Notes under the pieces: model-generated
Database searches by the model: none
Told to the model about the DNA's origin: nothing
The model's input: only the letters and a program-made list of their open reading frames with translations
Part shown: positions 33,401 through 44,402 of the stretch, one piece after another
Layout: the number at the start of each line of letters is the position of its first letter
Numbering within the stretch: position 1 is the stretch's first letter
DNA from: Pieris napi
Taxonomy: Eukaryota; Arthropoda; Insecta; Lepidoptera; Pieridae
Assembly (NCBI RefSeq): GCF_905475465.1
Contig: NC_062257.1
Location: 5,642,001-5,706,000, forward strand
Length of the DNA: 64,000 nucleotides
Direction: 5' to 3'
Made by a program: the position numbers and the translations under genes

Positions 33401-36400
33401 TTAACATCAGGTGAGCCTCCCGCCCGTTTGCCCCCCGTTCTATAAAAAATACTGGCTGGCTAATGCTTAGGCCATTCTTACGATAGAGTCATTATTTGGT
33501 AGAAATAAAAGATGAAACATCTGATTTAAAAAATATTTCTTTCTAATTAAATTGCTTGCGTCAAATTCACATTATTATTGTCACTACACTCTTCCATTGT
33601 ACTTGTTGTTTTTCATGAAACTTTGGAAAACACCATCCAATTCGAGTTTGAAAGTGGCAGAAAGTGGAATTAAATTTAAATTCAACAGGCTAGGCAAGTA
33701 ATGAAACGTCATCGATCCAAGTCATTTGCCTAGCTGTTTTATGAACTGAACATCTTTCAGGCCGCTAGTTAAACGGCGCTGTTTAGTTAAAAGGCTAGGC
33801 TGTTAATTGAACGGCTATTTAAGCTAGTTGACTGCGACAGATACACGTGGTGTTTAATGGGTGTGTTTCAGCGGATGTAAACATCTTGAGGAAAATCACG
33901 TTGATGAAATTATCAGATCCATGAAAGTGTAGAGGAAGGCTCCAAGGCTGTTTGCTCACGCAGGCTTACTTAGTTTTATAAGTGGTGATTACATAACGCC
34001 CGAACTCAATAACCTATCTCAATCCATCTAAGATAGAAAACTTAATCCAAATCATGTAAAAAGTGTGCCAATAACCAATCGACGGATTGTAATAGCCATC
34101 TGTGGATACAAGCTATCCATGGGAGGTCGGATCGGTGTCTGTGGATAGACCTTTGCATGAAAATGACAGTTGACGAAAGCTCGATTCCAACAGTTAATTA
34201 TTTTAATAGATTTTAACTTACACCAGTTTTATAATAAAAAAATCTGTTTGTTATGTTTTAAACATAGACATGTATGTTTTAATGTTATTTGTACAGTTTT
34301 ATTTATTTTATTTGGTTTACATTGATTATAAAATATGAGTACGACAAAGAGCATTTTATCCGTCGCCAAAACGAATTGTCTTCGTAGGGTTTGGTTATTG
34401 GGATGCAGATAGGAGATCGATCGACTATCACGGTCTGATCTCAGATTGTTTTCAATCTGAGATTGATTATTGGGTTCGGTCGTAAGTCGAATTGGTACGG
34501 AAATACTTCAGTGGGCAGTGATGAGTGGTCGTCCATTTTAATGGGCGTGCGTGCTAAATGGGTAATTTATATATTAAATATGATGTTGATCGAGTTGACA
34601 GGCGTTTATGTAACTTGAGCGTTTATGTATAATATAGGTGTAACAACCGGAACGATATGAGACGCTACACGGTTATGGTGCCCTGGTACTTTGATCTCAA
34701 TTTTTTTCACGTTTATTTAAGATTTATTTGTGTGTTCTAACTATTTTTAGTTTTTGTTTTGAAGTGAATAACAAAAAACGCATGCGCATCTCGAATGTCA
34801 ATGTTACAGTCTAAAAATCCCGTAATGTTGCCCTATAGTTTGGCCTCAGAATGCATATATATATATATTTCTATGACTGCTGTATTTAATTCAATTTACA
34901 CATAAGTTGTGTGTATGAAATTTAGAACTTAAAAACAGGTCCTTATAGATTTTGAGTCAGTCAATTAGTATACATAACAATAATAATAAAAAATTATAAA
35001 ATAAAATTGCTTTATAATGCAATATTTACAAAGTTTTAATGTAGCTCATGTAAATAGTAAATAAACAATATTGTCCTAGACATCATTTGATAAATATGAT
35101 GATTTTAAAGTCAGAATTGATAAAGTCCTAAGCGTGGAGATTGTAAAACATTCATTGTTGTATAGAATAAACAAAGTTGATTAACGAAATGATATATAAT
35201 TCCACTTCGGAACAAACCAGTGATTAACTTACACGCAAATTTAATGACAGGATTATACGCGAACAACAGGAAACTTTTACAATACAATCATTAAAATTAA
35301 AAATCTCTTCATATAATTTTAGCAAAAACAAAATAAAAGGTGTCAGATTTGGTGAACAAGAAGAGTTTTAGCCAAATTTAAATTTAATTTAAAAATTAAA
35401 TTGCGTAAGAACGAAATTCTAAATTTGAATTAAATATTCAAAATGTGCCCCAAATTTAAACAATTAAATTTGCGTTAGGTTTTTAAATAAGGAATTATGA
35501 CTTTGACATTGTTATGAACCCATTTTGTTCCCGTAAATGTTACTTTTAATATGTTACATGAAACGTCAGTCACGGTGGTATGAAAATAAATTTAATGAGA
35601 AATTGTCGCGGTTACGGGTAAGACGAGAAAAATCGAGCGTGAACAATAAGTTAAATTTAATAAATTTTAATTAAAATAATCAATTTTGTTTGATTAAACA
35701 TTTGCTAACATATGTATGGGACATTTTTCGATTGGCCTTAGGGGTCGGGTGTCCCTATTTTTTTACATTATGTTTTTAGAATCAATCCGCAAACTATAGA
35801 AGTTGACAATAGACAAAATTTATTCACAGCTATTTAGATGATAATTAATTGATTTATATAGACAAGTGTCCTTTACTCCAATTATACTGAGATAATATTA
35901 TGAACTTTCAAGAATTTGAGCTAAATGCCTTGAACTGGTTTTATGTACCTAATAATATTGTTTTATTATAAATCGACTGGAACAAAGAAACAAGTTAATA
36001 CTGGTATTTGATAAGAAACACTGTTGATTCTATTTCATAAAATTAAAGCAGTTATTACTAAAACACTTTCTTAACACTATTTGATAGAAAACAGATGCAA
36101 AATGAAGTACATACGTCATTAAATTGTATTTGAGTTACATTCTAAATTTGAATCAATTACGTCTGGCCGTTATTTTAAATAAAAATTAATTTCTTAAAAA
36201 CTTATTTAAGTTATGTTCCAAATTTGAATACCGTCTTGATGTAAAGTAATTCTAAATTGAAATTTTTTTTCATGATTTTATTCAAATTTGATTAAATTTG
36301 GAATGTCCGACTATTAATTGAATTGTTTATTCAATAGCTTTTATAAATGTGAATCCAAAGAATTCAATCGGAATATGGAGTGGCTGAGATGCTTTATATT

Positions 36401-39400
36401 AATAGATGCAATAAAACAGCATCTTTTCATTGTATTGCTTATGTAATATTGATGAATGATCGAGACGCTGGTCTTATGTTTTAATTCTTAAGTATATAGC
36501 ATAGTTCGCGCTGTATCTCGATTCTAAATCTTGCTCTATGCTCTGTTGAGTAAAGTATATCCAAAACGTATTATCGATGGTGGAATGTTTATGTCAATTG
36601 TCATAATAGCAATAATGAAGCGTAATTGTCTGTTTACCTATGGTTACCCTATTACTGAAACTGTTATGTAACCGGTACTGCGTCAGACTTCCTTTTATAT
36701 GAGATGCTTTGAGTATCATGTTGCATCACATTTACGAAGATTTGCAAAACAAACCTAAAGTGACTTATTTTGTTTGACTTGTTAGTGAGGGACTGGCTTG
36801 GCTAGATTGCTAATACATTCCAAATAAGAAAATAATTTTTGAATTAAGAATTTAATATTTAAGGAAAAACAAATGTTCCAAATATTAAGTTAAGAATTAT
36901 TTCAAATTAATAATTTGAAATGTTAATAAAAGATTTTAATTCATTAATATTGCGTCATCTATAATTTGTCATTCACGTTAACAAACAGATATGATTAGAA
37001 TTCCATATTTAAAAATAATTGATTTAAAAATTTGTGTTCTCTAAAATAAAACTATTTACAGCACAAGGCCATTAAATTCTATTTTCGTCCAAAGAACTCC
37101 AACCATATTTTAGCGAAATTCCACATTTAAAAATACAATTTAATTATGGAATTTTTTACCCATTTGAACAATATATTTTAAAATTCGAATAAAAAATTCC
37201 GTTTTTAAAAAAGGAATGGAACAATAAATCACGCCACGTGCGTAGTAGTTTGCTTGATATGAAGCGAAAGGAACGAGGTCGTGCGTGTGCGTGTAGCCTT
37301 ACAGTCGGTAATGAACTTGACCGCGTGCGAATTACGCTAGAGTCGTTGACCCTCAACATGGCTTCTGTTTTGGTCTAATAACTATACACTTGACTGGATT
37401 TGTGACATATAAACAGAGTTATAGGTCGGTTATCGAAAGCTAGCGCGTTCACAGTACTCACACTAATGCAATTTCACTATACAGTATGTTTAAAAATATG
37501 GCTTTTTTGCCAAGCTATATATTTTAGTCTACTCTGGTTTTAGTAAGGTTGGGTGGGTTGTAAATAAATAAAAATGTGTCAAATACATATAAATATTATG
37601 TGCATACGAGGGTGGATCCAAAAGTTCTAAGCCCGACCAAGAACGTAAAAGAGTAGTTTGTGTAAATAATTTTTCATTTTTCTACATAAGCTCCATCTAG
37701 CTCAACACACTTCACTAACTATTCTTTCAATACTCCTCTTAGAAACCCCAGTCGCATCGCTCGACCGACGATGTCAAATTAAATATAAAATTTTTTCATT
37801 AAACTGTTTTTATTAAGATGCTTAAAATAATTAAAAACATTGTGCACCATTTCACGAGATTGCCCTGGTAATATTTGAAAAAAGATCAACATAAACAGTA
37901 GCAAAAGAAAAACAATAACTGTCTCTTTTATACTCATAAGCTTGACCGAAAGCTAGAGAGACGGACAGTCTTTTCATGATGTATTTGTGATTGTATTTCA
38001 GTTTGACATCTCGTCTCGCGCTTATTCACAAACACTACACAAGCACAAAGTGTAAATGTGTTGAAGCCGCCAGCTTTAGATAACATACCTATAATAAATG
38101 TGTCAGTAAACTGTAAAGTCAAACTTCCGTAAGAAATTTGAAGTGTGTAAACTGTACACTCCTATACATTCCTGTTCGCCTAGTACCTCAAGAGTGAAAC
38201 TTCTCAACCCTGACATGTTTTGGACTCAAAAATCTATCTATCTCTATTATCTATGTCGTCTGTATATAAAAATATATCAAAGAATTAACAACAGAAGACA
38301 TATATTATACGAGTATTTGATAAATATGTTCTTTAAAAGGCATGGGTGTGACTTATTTCCTTTTAAACTGACGGTCGAGGTTCACCGGAACTACATAATA
38401 TCCGTATAATAAAATCTCTTCCGGTATATATAATATGACAACTATGAGGGTATAACTTAGCAAAGTCAAAGAACATATAGCATATTCCTCCCTCAAAGGC
38501 TGGTAATGCACCCAATAAATTGGAGGCTGTTCACAAGGATCTGCATAATAGACAACGAGACAAAAAAAATATCATGTGTCCAATTCACACGTGGTAGAAG
38601 TGAAACCTTCAAAAACAAAGTTTTTATAATTAAAACATGTAAATTAGACTTTTTCTCTATCTAAATGTAGGATATTTTCTTTAAAGAAATATATATTTTA
38701 ATGTTAAATTTTTATTTATAACTTTAATATCAATCTTTAATTTGGTAAAAACTAAAATAATAAAAGTTTGAAATAAATTCACAAGTCCAACGTGGGAGAA
38801 AATGAGATAGGAAGCATTATACAGTGTATAAACTTTTAATTAAGTGTAGTACGAAGTTTTCACTACAAAAAGTTTCTATAACTAATGATTTGTAAATAAA
38901 ATTGACAAATAATCTAATTTTATAATTAAACTACTTATTTAATTTTCATCAAATCTGTTTTTTTATTTCAGAAAATGTTCAAATACACACTAATTTAAAG
39001 TTTATACACTGTATAATGCCTCCTATCTCACTCTCTCCCACGCCAAATCCTATTAATTTATGTGTCTGTCTCTTTTTACTGTCGCTTTTTCCGTTGCATC
39101 CGGTTTGAAATCACAACGATTCTAAAGAAGTTTCACTTCAAAAATATCACGAAACAGATACATATATATGAGACCAAGAGTTGTGTGTGTGTGTTTTATA
39201 CTTTAATAACTCATCAGAGCTTTGTTACTAAGGAAATCTTATGCAATACTCGATAAAGTTGCAACTTTAATAACTTAGTAAATAATTTACTATTTTTAGA
39301 CGCTTTATATTAGCTTCACCTGTATGTATGTATGTAACCGACTCCTTCGGACTCGATTTTGACCCACCTTAAACGGACAGATTTAATTCAAACTTTGTAC

Positions 39401-41770
39401 ACTTAGAATCAGCGACAATATAATAATTTCATAGGTTTATCTCGAAAAAACAATGAAATTTTTTTAAGTCCACAAAGCAATACGATTTAATTGAGACAAC
39501 ACGTATTGTTGCTAGGACTAAAAAGTTGAAAATAAATATACATAGTTAAAAAAACTATAAAACACGCTTTTAAAGCACATCAAACTAAAAAGTGAAAAAT
39601 AATTCCTAATTTAGGCTGAAAATGGTAATGAACAAAAAATACTGGTATTATTGTGAAAAAGCGTGGGGCGCTCTATGCCATATTTTTCGTCTATCGAGCA
39701 ACCCATTGTAGAGTTTAATAAATATAGTTTTTTTAAAGTATATTTATTAAACTCTACAATGCTATGTTCGTTGGTATGTTTACGAAAATGATATCTGGGG
39801 TTATTTAAGCTTTTCTTTCCTTTTCTGGGGAGTGACTGCTCAGAATGTTACCGAATTTCTGCAAATAAGTAAAAAGCTGTTTTACGGTACCAATATGGGG
39901 ATTACTACCGGATTTAGAGGTCCCCGTTGCCCCCACAATAGAGAAAGGCCGGCGACACACTCGCGAGCCCTCCGGGAATGAGAGAGTCCAGTCCACTTAA
40001 CAAAAAGTACGGAAAAAATATTGACAATATCGACTAGTAAAATAAAAAAACTTTTCCGTGTATATATCTTTGACTGTTTTACTTTTGCCTACAGTAGTTT
40101 GTAGAAACAGAAATCTCTACACTCATCATTTGTAATGATTTGTGTCTCCTTTGTTGCCCCAAGTCCTTAAGATCTTCTAAACCCGGTCCTTCAAACATAC
40201 AAAATGTAAAATATCTTTTTTTTTTTTAAAGACAATTCACACCAATTGACCTAGTCCCATGCTAAGCTGGTGAAGCTTGTATTATGGGTACTAGGCAACG
40301 GATATACATACATATTATAGATAGATAGACATATAAATACATATTTAAACACCCAAGACCTAAGCACAACACCAAATCCTCATCACATCGATGTTCGTCT
40401 CAGCCGGGGATCGAACCCGGGACCCATGGATTCGCAGTCAGGGGTACTAACCACTAGACCAATGAGTCGTCATAGATATTTATTTTCATTAAAAGTGGAT
40501 CTAAGCCAGTATCGGGTATTTCATTCTGTTATACAAAGTCTATGAAGATGTTTGCAAAATAATGTATTAATAGCTCTATATCAAGACAATTACACACGGC
40601 AAAAAACATTTATGTCTGAGTTTTTGTCTCGAAAATTATGCAAGTTTTTATCGTTATCTTGTTTATGCCAAAATCGGTCTATGGTTGTAGGTATTCATGT
40701 AATTTAATTCACTTAAGCACTTAATATACATTCAAGTTGATTGATACGAAAGAAAACGTCTAGAAAACGAATTGTAAAGATTAAGCAAGAACCTATGACC
40801 TACCTAATCAAAAGCTTTGTTAAAATCCTTATAAATTTATTATTAAACATTGAGCAACAAAAACCTGTCGATTCCTTAAAAAGATACAAATAATAATTAT
40901 GTTCCACTGATTGTTGTTATAAATAACATTCTAGATACGCGTTTAATTTGACATCGGGTACTTAAAGTGGGGAAAACCGCCTGGTTATTAGTTTGATATT
41001 TACGCATCAAAATTAACACTAGAGATTTCTTGCTAATTAAACACAGAGATTTAATCAGCGGAATATCGCTGTGTCTCATTAACATATTAATACCATTACT
41101 ATCTAAGTATTTCTACACGAAAAGTAACTAAAAACTTCGGTCGGTAAAGGTTCTAGGCAACGAAGTTTAAACATTGAGAAACATGTTTCTACGGTAATGT
41201 ATAGAAACATGTTTTATTCTCGAAACCTGGACTAGTGTTTATTCAGCAACATTCCTATTCCTTTCTTTTAAATGACATTATTATTAACACGTGTCGCTTT
41301 TAATCGGATTATTATCAGTGTTTAACAATCGTTTAACCCATTAAATCTCTCAGTAATTATCAACCTGTATTGTTGTTTAAACAATAATAGTTTGTAACAA
41401 TTTAATAACAGATTTACGCCAATTTTAAATTATTACCAAAAGAATCGTTCCTAGCCTTTCTATATATACTTTTGAAGTATGCTGTCGCTTTGACCAAGGC
41501 CTGTAAATGGACCCAATAGAAATTAATAAAAATAAATAAATCACTGGCGCTAATAGTTGTTAAATGTGCACATAGAAATAAAGTCCATTGATGCACAGCC
41601 GGGGTCCGGACCTATCACCTCAGGGATGAGAGTCGCGCTCTAAAGCCACTAGACCGACACTATACCAACACATAGAAATTAATATATAAATATATATATG
41701 AGTTTATACACACCATATAGAGGTCTCCATAGCGGCACACCTTCCAGAAGCCCTTGATGCTAGCAAGCAT
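29282..41770 (-). CDS. Facilitated sugar transporter, SLC2 / Tret1-like (four coding exons, 506 aa)
   Basis: Coding exons on the minus strand are 41714-41770, 32438-32567, 31025-31210 and 29282-30429 (57+130+186+1148 nt). All joins keep frame and use GT..AG sites. The product is a 12-helix major-facilitator protein of the plasma membrane for hexose or trehalose. Family marks: DAVGRK (82-87, loop 2-3), GRFITGFTIG (116-125), YVAEITTAEKRG (133-144), PESPLWL (192-198), FQEMSGIYVILYYA in helix 7 (265-278) and PETKGKS (435-441), then a 65-residue hydrophilic tail. The start is the first ATG of the first coding exon (context CACCATG). The frame stays open upstream to the acceptor, but the candidate exon 1 has no in-frame ATG. 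Helix 7 departs from the usual QQxSGxN (E for the second Q, Y for N), so the substrate is uncertain. Confidence 0.92.
30686..30943 (-). mobile_element. tRNA-derived SINE (family A) in a transporter intron
   Basis: Complete reverse copy from CAGTGGCGCTACAACC to the head with CCGGGGATTGAACCTACGACC. It lies between the last two coding exons. Confidence 0.85.
31025..31210 (-). CDS. Sugar transporter, third coding exon
   Basis: Acceptor CTCTTTTCAG, donor GTATGT, 186 bp. It encodes SLGVISNPIGALLGGMMVDA, then VGRKLLL and the following helices to GFTIG. It carries the conserved D-x-x-G-R-K loop. A LINE 3' tail starts only about 10 bp upstream of the acceptor. Confidence 0.93.
31221..31370 (-). mobile_element. 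Non-LTR retrotransposon 3' end abutting a splice acceptor
   Basis: Reverse copy of the 3' UTR seen at 15400-15630: AAATAAAATGTTTATTATGG, then CTACTCATCGGCAAAGAAG and GAGGGTGTAGGCCGAGAGAA. Its A/T-rich tail now forms the sequence just before the acceptor of the third coding exon. Confidence 0.75.
31385..31470 (+). pseudogene. Reverse transcriptase fragment (LDYTKAFDWVYH)
   Basis: The plus frame gives LDYTKAFDWVYHKN, the LDFSKAFDxVxHxxL block of LINE reverse transcriptases that includes the first catalytic Asp. It is flanked by frameshifted sequence. It lies next to, but opposite in direction from, the 3' tail at 31221-31370, so it is a separate insertion. Confidence 0.7.
31852..32127 (+). mobile_element. 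Family Q repeat, first of two adjacent copies
   Basis: Starts at ACTAGCTGACCCGGCAAAC, with GTATGCTGTATCATAAAAAAAT, AGGGGTATGAAAGATAGATA and CGGTCAAGCCGTTTTGGAGG, ending in GACACGAGAATTTTATATAAG. Class not assigned. Copies at 48226, 52425 and elsewhere share these blocks. Confidence 0.75.
32149..32424 (+). mobile_element. Family Q repeat, second of two adjacent copies
   Basis: A direct repeat of 31852-32127, with the same order of blocks and the same GACACGAGAATTTTATATAAG end. The end lies about 13 bp beyond the donor site of the transporter's second coding exon (32438-32567). Confidence 0.75.
32438..32567 (-). CDS. Sugar transporter, second coding exon
   Basis: Acceptor TTGTTTTTAG, donor GTAAGT, 130 bp. 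It encodes VLAALAAQSINISVGFCQGF through EYPQITYEQSSWI, which is transmembrane helix 1 and the first extracellular loop. It ends one base into a split Ala codon. Confidence 0.93.
32617..32791. repeat. Palindromic mini-element (about 49-bp arms) near an exon
   Basis: Arms 32617-32665 and 32743-32791 are reverse complements: CAATTTTTTACCGGATTG at the left, CAATCCGGTAAAAAATTG at the right. They enclose an AT-rich loop of repeated TTTTTAATTTTTGA. The termini share the CCGGATT core of the element at 11194-11515. It is 50 bp upstream of the acceptor of exon 32438-32567. Confidence 0.8.
33167..33840. mobile_element. Inverted-repeat element with about 80-bp AACGGC termini
   Basis: The left terminus (about 33167-33252; GCTAGCTTGATTAGCCGTTC, AACTAAACGGCGCCGTTTAAC) is the inverse of the right (about 33768-33840; GTTAAACGGCGCTGTTTAG, AACGGCTATTTAAGCTAG). 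The interior has no transposase and holds a separate repeat insertion at 33298-33450. Confidence 0.75.
33298..33450 (+). repeat. Dispersed repeat (GGCCGGCAACGC family), best copy
   Basis: Runs CGACTTAGGGTCCTTCAAAAG, GGCCGGCAACGCACTCGCGAG, GTCCATGGGCGGCGG, TATCACTTAACATCAGGTGAG, and ends TTCTATAAAAAA. It is nested in the surrounding inverted-repeat element. Confidence 0.8.
33997..34482 (+). mobile_element. PIF/Harbinger-like MITE, copy 2, with TAA target duplication
   Basis: Starts CGCCCGAACTCAATAACC and ends TTATTGGGTTCGGTCG. It is flanked by TAA at 33994-33996 and 34483-34485. The interior matches copies 1 and 3. The 3-bp TWA duplication and the TIR fit PIF/Harbinger. Confidence 0.8.
34520..37600. 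other. Gene-free AT-rich intron with recurring TTCNAAATTTGAAT motifs
   Basis: No gene. From about 35360 to 37180 short motifs of the form ATTC(T/C)AAATTTGAAT and complements recur at irregular spacing (for example near 35423, 36144, 36217, 36290, 36893), as a degenerate low-copy repeat. The stretch 37225-37330 is less AT-rich and has GGAACGAGGTCGTGCGTGTG, with no assigned role. Confidence 0.4.
37608..37790 (+). mobile_element. Tc1/mariner-like element end, decayed
   Basis: ACGAGGGTGGATCCAAAAGTTC with TAAGCCCGACCAAGAACG resembles mariner terminal repeats of insects, followed by TAAGCTCCATCTAGCTCAAC. No matching second terminus was found nearby. Confidence 0.4.
38790..39046. repeat. Fold-back repeat (about 47-bp arms)
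   Basis: GTGGGAGAAAATGAGATAGG and GCATTATACAGTGTATAAAC at the left face GTTTATACACTGTATAATGC and CCTATCTCACTCTCTCCCAC at the right, with a spacer of roughly 155 bp. A few mismatches. Non-coding. Confidence 0.75.
39115..39152. repeat. Family P terminal fragment
   Basis: TTCTAAAGAAGTTTCACTTCAAAAATATC is split from any recognisable element body. It is probably the right end of a deleted copy. Confidence 0.5.
39300..39480 (+). repeat. Unclassified dispersed-repeat-like segment
   Basis: TAGCTTCACCTGTATGTATG, ACCGACTCCTTCGGACTCG and TTTGACCCACCTTAAACGG look like a mobile-element segment. No second copy was noticed in the window. Confidence 0.35.
39704..39761. repeat. Perfect short hairpin (23-bp arms, 12-nt loop)
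   Basis: CATTGTAGAGTTTAATAAAT at 39704 onwards is exactly inverted at 39739-39761. It may be a tiny palindromic element or a cruciform. The size is near that of a small-RNA precursor, but there is no family match. Confidence 0.8.
40215..40475 (-). mobile_element. tRNA-derived SINE (family C)
   Basis: A third SINE type. On the minus strand the head is ACGACTCATTGGTCTAGTGG, then GGGTTCGATCCCCGG (B box). The body has GATTTGGTGTTGTGCTTAGG and the copy ends in a poly-A tract (poly-T at 40217-40228 on the plus strand). It is the only copy seen. Confidence 0.75.
40480..41530. other. Gene-free stretch
   Basis: AT-rich intron sequence (transporter intron). A small inverted repeat, AAACATGTTTCTAC..ATAGAAACATGTTT, lies at about 41180-41213. 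Nothing else recognised. Confidence 0.4.
41540..41670 (-). mobile_element. SINE family A, head-side fragment
   Basis: Holds TTAAATGTGCACATAGAAA and the reversed head CAGCCGGGGTCCGGACCTATC through CCACTAGACCGACACT. The 3' body is missing. Confidence 0.7.
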
Positions 41771-41813
41771 GGTGCGCGCGCGACGCTCGCCTACCCGCGC
41801 CGCCGCTACCCTC
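41714..41813 (-). CDS. Sugar transporter, first coding exon (with 43 nt of 5' UTR)
   Basis: Acceptor CGTTTTTTTAG, donor GTGTGT. The 43 leader bases are very GC-rich, then CACCATG at 41770. It encodes MLASIKGFWKVCRYGDLYM, the cytoplasmic N-terminus. The acceptor shows that at least one further exon lies upstream. Confidence 0.88.
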
Positions 41814-41918
41814 CTAAAAAAACGATATGATTATAATAAATGGTACACATGAGGTTAGGCAAATATTGCTTACAATAGATGTATAGATATAAGTTCAAAT
41901 AACGAACATCGAATTCAA

Positions 41919-41963
41919 TGGCTTTTTTGTTAACATATTAAGTATATGTTAACAAAAAAGCCA
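41919..41963. repeat. Perfect short hairpin (19-bp arms, 7-nt loop)
   Basis: TGGCTTTTTTGTTAACATA and its exact inverse surround TTAAGTA, about 105 bp upstream of the first coding exon of the transporter. Confidence 0.8.
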
Positions 41964-42067
41964 CTTACTGAAGGAGGCTAATATATTATATATTTTTTTT
42001 ATAAAAAACACAGTCACGCAGTGGATACATTAATGTTTATAATCCAACGAAAAGTTGCGAGTTTGCG

Positions 42068-42081
42068 CCACTAGATGGCGT
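42068..42081 (+). promoter_or_regulatory. CTCF-like motif
   Basis: CCACTAGATGGCGT fits CCASYAGRKGGCRS except for the last base. It is about 255 bp upstream of the transporter's first coding exon. Single-site match only. Confidence 0.35.
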
Positions 42082-42159
42082 TATTATCAAACTAATATGA
42101 GTAGAAAGAGTATGAACTAGTAGAGTATAGTTATCAAAATGTTAAATCAAACCAAATCA

Positions 42160-42400
42160 AAGCAAATTCATTTATTCATATAGGTAACACAATGTACCCT
42201 TATGAACGTCAAAAAAGAAATATATATTAAATGCTTCTAATTTTACATTTACTGCCAGTTCTCAAATCAAGGGCGTAGAATGGAACAGAAGAAATGGCAA
42301 TAAACTCTCCGCCACTCTTTTTTATCGCTAAGTATTTGTTTTACACAATATTTGTAAGGCAACCATTACACCATGTTCCACATGACATCGTAAGTAATTA
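42160..42400 (-). mobile_element. LINE-type 3' tail (GCCAGTTCTTCTC family)
   Basis: AAATTCATTTATTCATATAGG, TACTGCCAGTTCTCAAATC, CTCTCCGCCACTCTTTTTTATCGC and the TTTGTTTTACACAATATTTG end. It is nearly collinear with 12236-12420. Confidence 0.75.
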
Positions 42401-43210
42401 ATAATAATTAAATACATTAAAAACAAAGATTTGTCCTCTATGAGCAGTAGGTATGGTGAAATAGGAGCACGCATTTACATTCCCGTGGGAACATCACGTG
42501 GTTATCTGTCAGCATAAGGTCTTACGCTTAAAAAATAATGCTAATGAAGCCTCATTTATTCCTTGAAACATTCATCCATCTTTACAAAAGATAAAAACAC
42601 TTTTAAAAAAATCCAAGGCCTTATGGAGCCCCCAACTGGCTCCATATCTCTCTTGCTTGAGCATATTTCTCCCAATCTTCCCCACCAACTTCTTTAAGAT
42701 TCAGCCAACCGAGCAAGAGCGCTCTTTCTTTTCCCTGGTGGCCATTTCCACCTTGATACCGTCTTTCTCTTACGCTTACCAATCAAAACCACTCGAGTTA
42801 TGTATTTAATGTTTTATTTTTAAGTGTTATGTGTGTGTGTGTAAAGTAAAGAAAATATTAAACAAGAAATTAATTTATAGATAAACGCATTGTTTGTGAT
42901 TGACATTAATATATTATCTATGATGACAGTTTTTTTTATAACCTGGATACAAGTCTTTTGGCCGAGAGTAATAAATAATAGAATTTGTTTATCGGCGAGT
43001 CAAAGGGTTTATAACCTCAACATCCCAGGAGAGCATGAACTTCATGTTATTATCGATATTTATCAGCGTTATCATTTGATAAGAACAATGTTTGTTTTGA
43101 TGCGAATGTAATATTTACACTATTGTACTTCGGAATACAATTTTCCACAACTGAGCGTTTAAAGGCAGTATTTCGCGCGCATTACTAATGTGGAACCAGC
43201 TCATCATCAT

Positions 43211-43571
43211 CGTAGAACAATGTCGGATTTGAAAAAAATCCAAAATCCACTTTTTATCATATTTGGATACTACATTGACTAAATATTACGGCTACATTAA
43301 AAAAATCCATGTGTTTCAAATTTCAAATTAATCAGTCGGTAAAGTGACGGATTTGATAGAAACATGTAATTTTTCTACAAAACTGTGTAATTTAATGTTG
43401 ATATTTTTAATTTGTTTCAAAACAAACCCTTTTGTTTGCTTGTATGCAAATTTTCATAATAACAGAATTTGAATTAAAATAGTTATGACAAAAACTAACA
43501 TGATTATATTATTTTGAAATGGCTGCCCTGTAAAGTTTACTATTTGTCAGATCCGTCACTATTCTACGACT
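43211..43571. mobile_element. MITE with CGTAGAAYARTG termini
   Basis: Left CGTAGAACAATGTCGGATTTGA, right TCAGATCCGTCACTATTCTACG, inverted with few mismatches. The interior is shared in inverse with 60470-60690 (CCAAATATGAT.., CGACTGATTAATTT..). No coding sequence. Confidence 0.7.
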
Positions 43572-43829
43572 ATGACGAGACAAGAAAAGAGAGTAGCAAT
43601 TCTTAAAACTTGGCAACGCACTTGTGAGGATGCACTACATGATGAAACCACTAGGCCAACACTGGTGGAATAATGATGAGGGGTCGCAAATGATTGCTAT
43701 ACATGAAATCCAAGCCTGAGAAATTGCTGACGGAAGTATAATCACGTTGGACACAACGCAAAATGCGGGTATCTCTTCTGAGGTCAAATCGATAAATTAT
43801 TTGATGATCGTGTTTATTTATATTAGGAG

Positions 43830-44075
43830 CTTGTTGGCTTCAGCGTGCGACTCCCATCCCTGAGGTCGTAGCTTCGATCTCCGGCTGTGCACCAATAGAC
43901 TTTCTTTCTATGTGCGCATTTAACATTCGCTCACACGGTGAAGGAAAACATCGTGAGGAAACCGACCGACCCAACAAGTCGACGGCGTGTGTTAGGCACT
44001 GGAGGCTGATCACCTACGTCTCTTAGATTGATAATTGATCATAAAACAGATAAAGAAATCCAGGACGTATTAAGA
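43830..44075 (+). mobile_element. tRNA-derived SINE (family A)
   Basis: Head from GGCTTCAGCGTGCGACTCCC, B box TAGCTTCGATCTCCGG, then the body with a short deletion after GAGGAAACCGACCGACCC. Confidence 0.8.
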
Positions 44076-44402
44076 GAGAAAAGGACCGATGAACGAAGAT
44101 AGGAATGTCAGGACCGTAATCCGTGATCCGTGATCTCAATCCCTTCGAGTAAAAGGCGAAGAAACAAATAAATTATTATGCATCGCAAAATGAATTCTCG
44201 AAATTATATGAGAGATTACGTAATATATTTTATCTCAAATCACATTCCCACATATTAAATTCAACAATGATATCAACAAGTCTTTACACAAACAACCTTT
44301 ATTTAATTTTGTTTTATGTACAAAGCGTAAAGTGTATCAATAAGACAGAAAACTATTGATTTAGTTCATACATTTTGACAGCATCACATAAAACAAAAAA
44401 AG

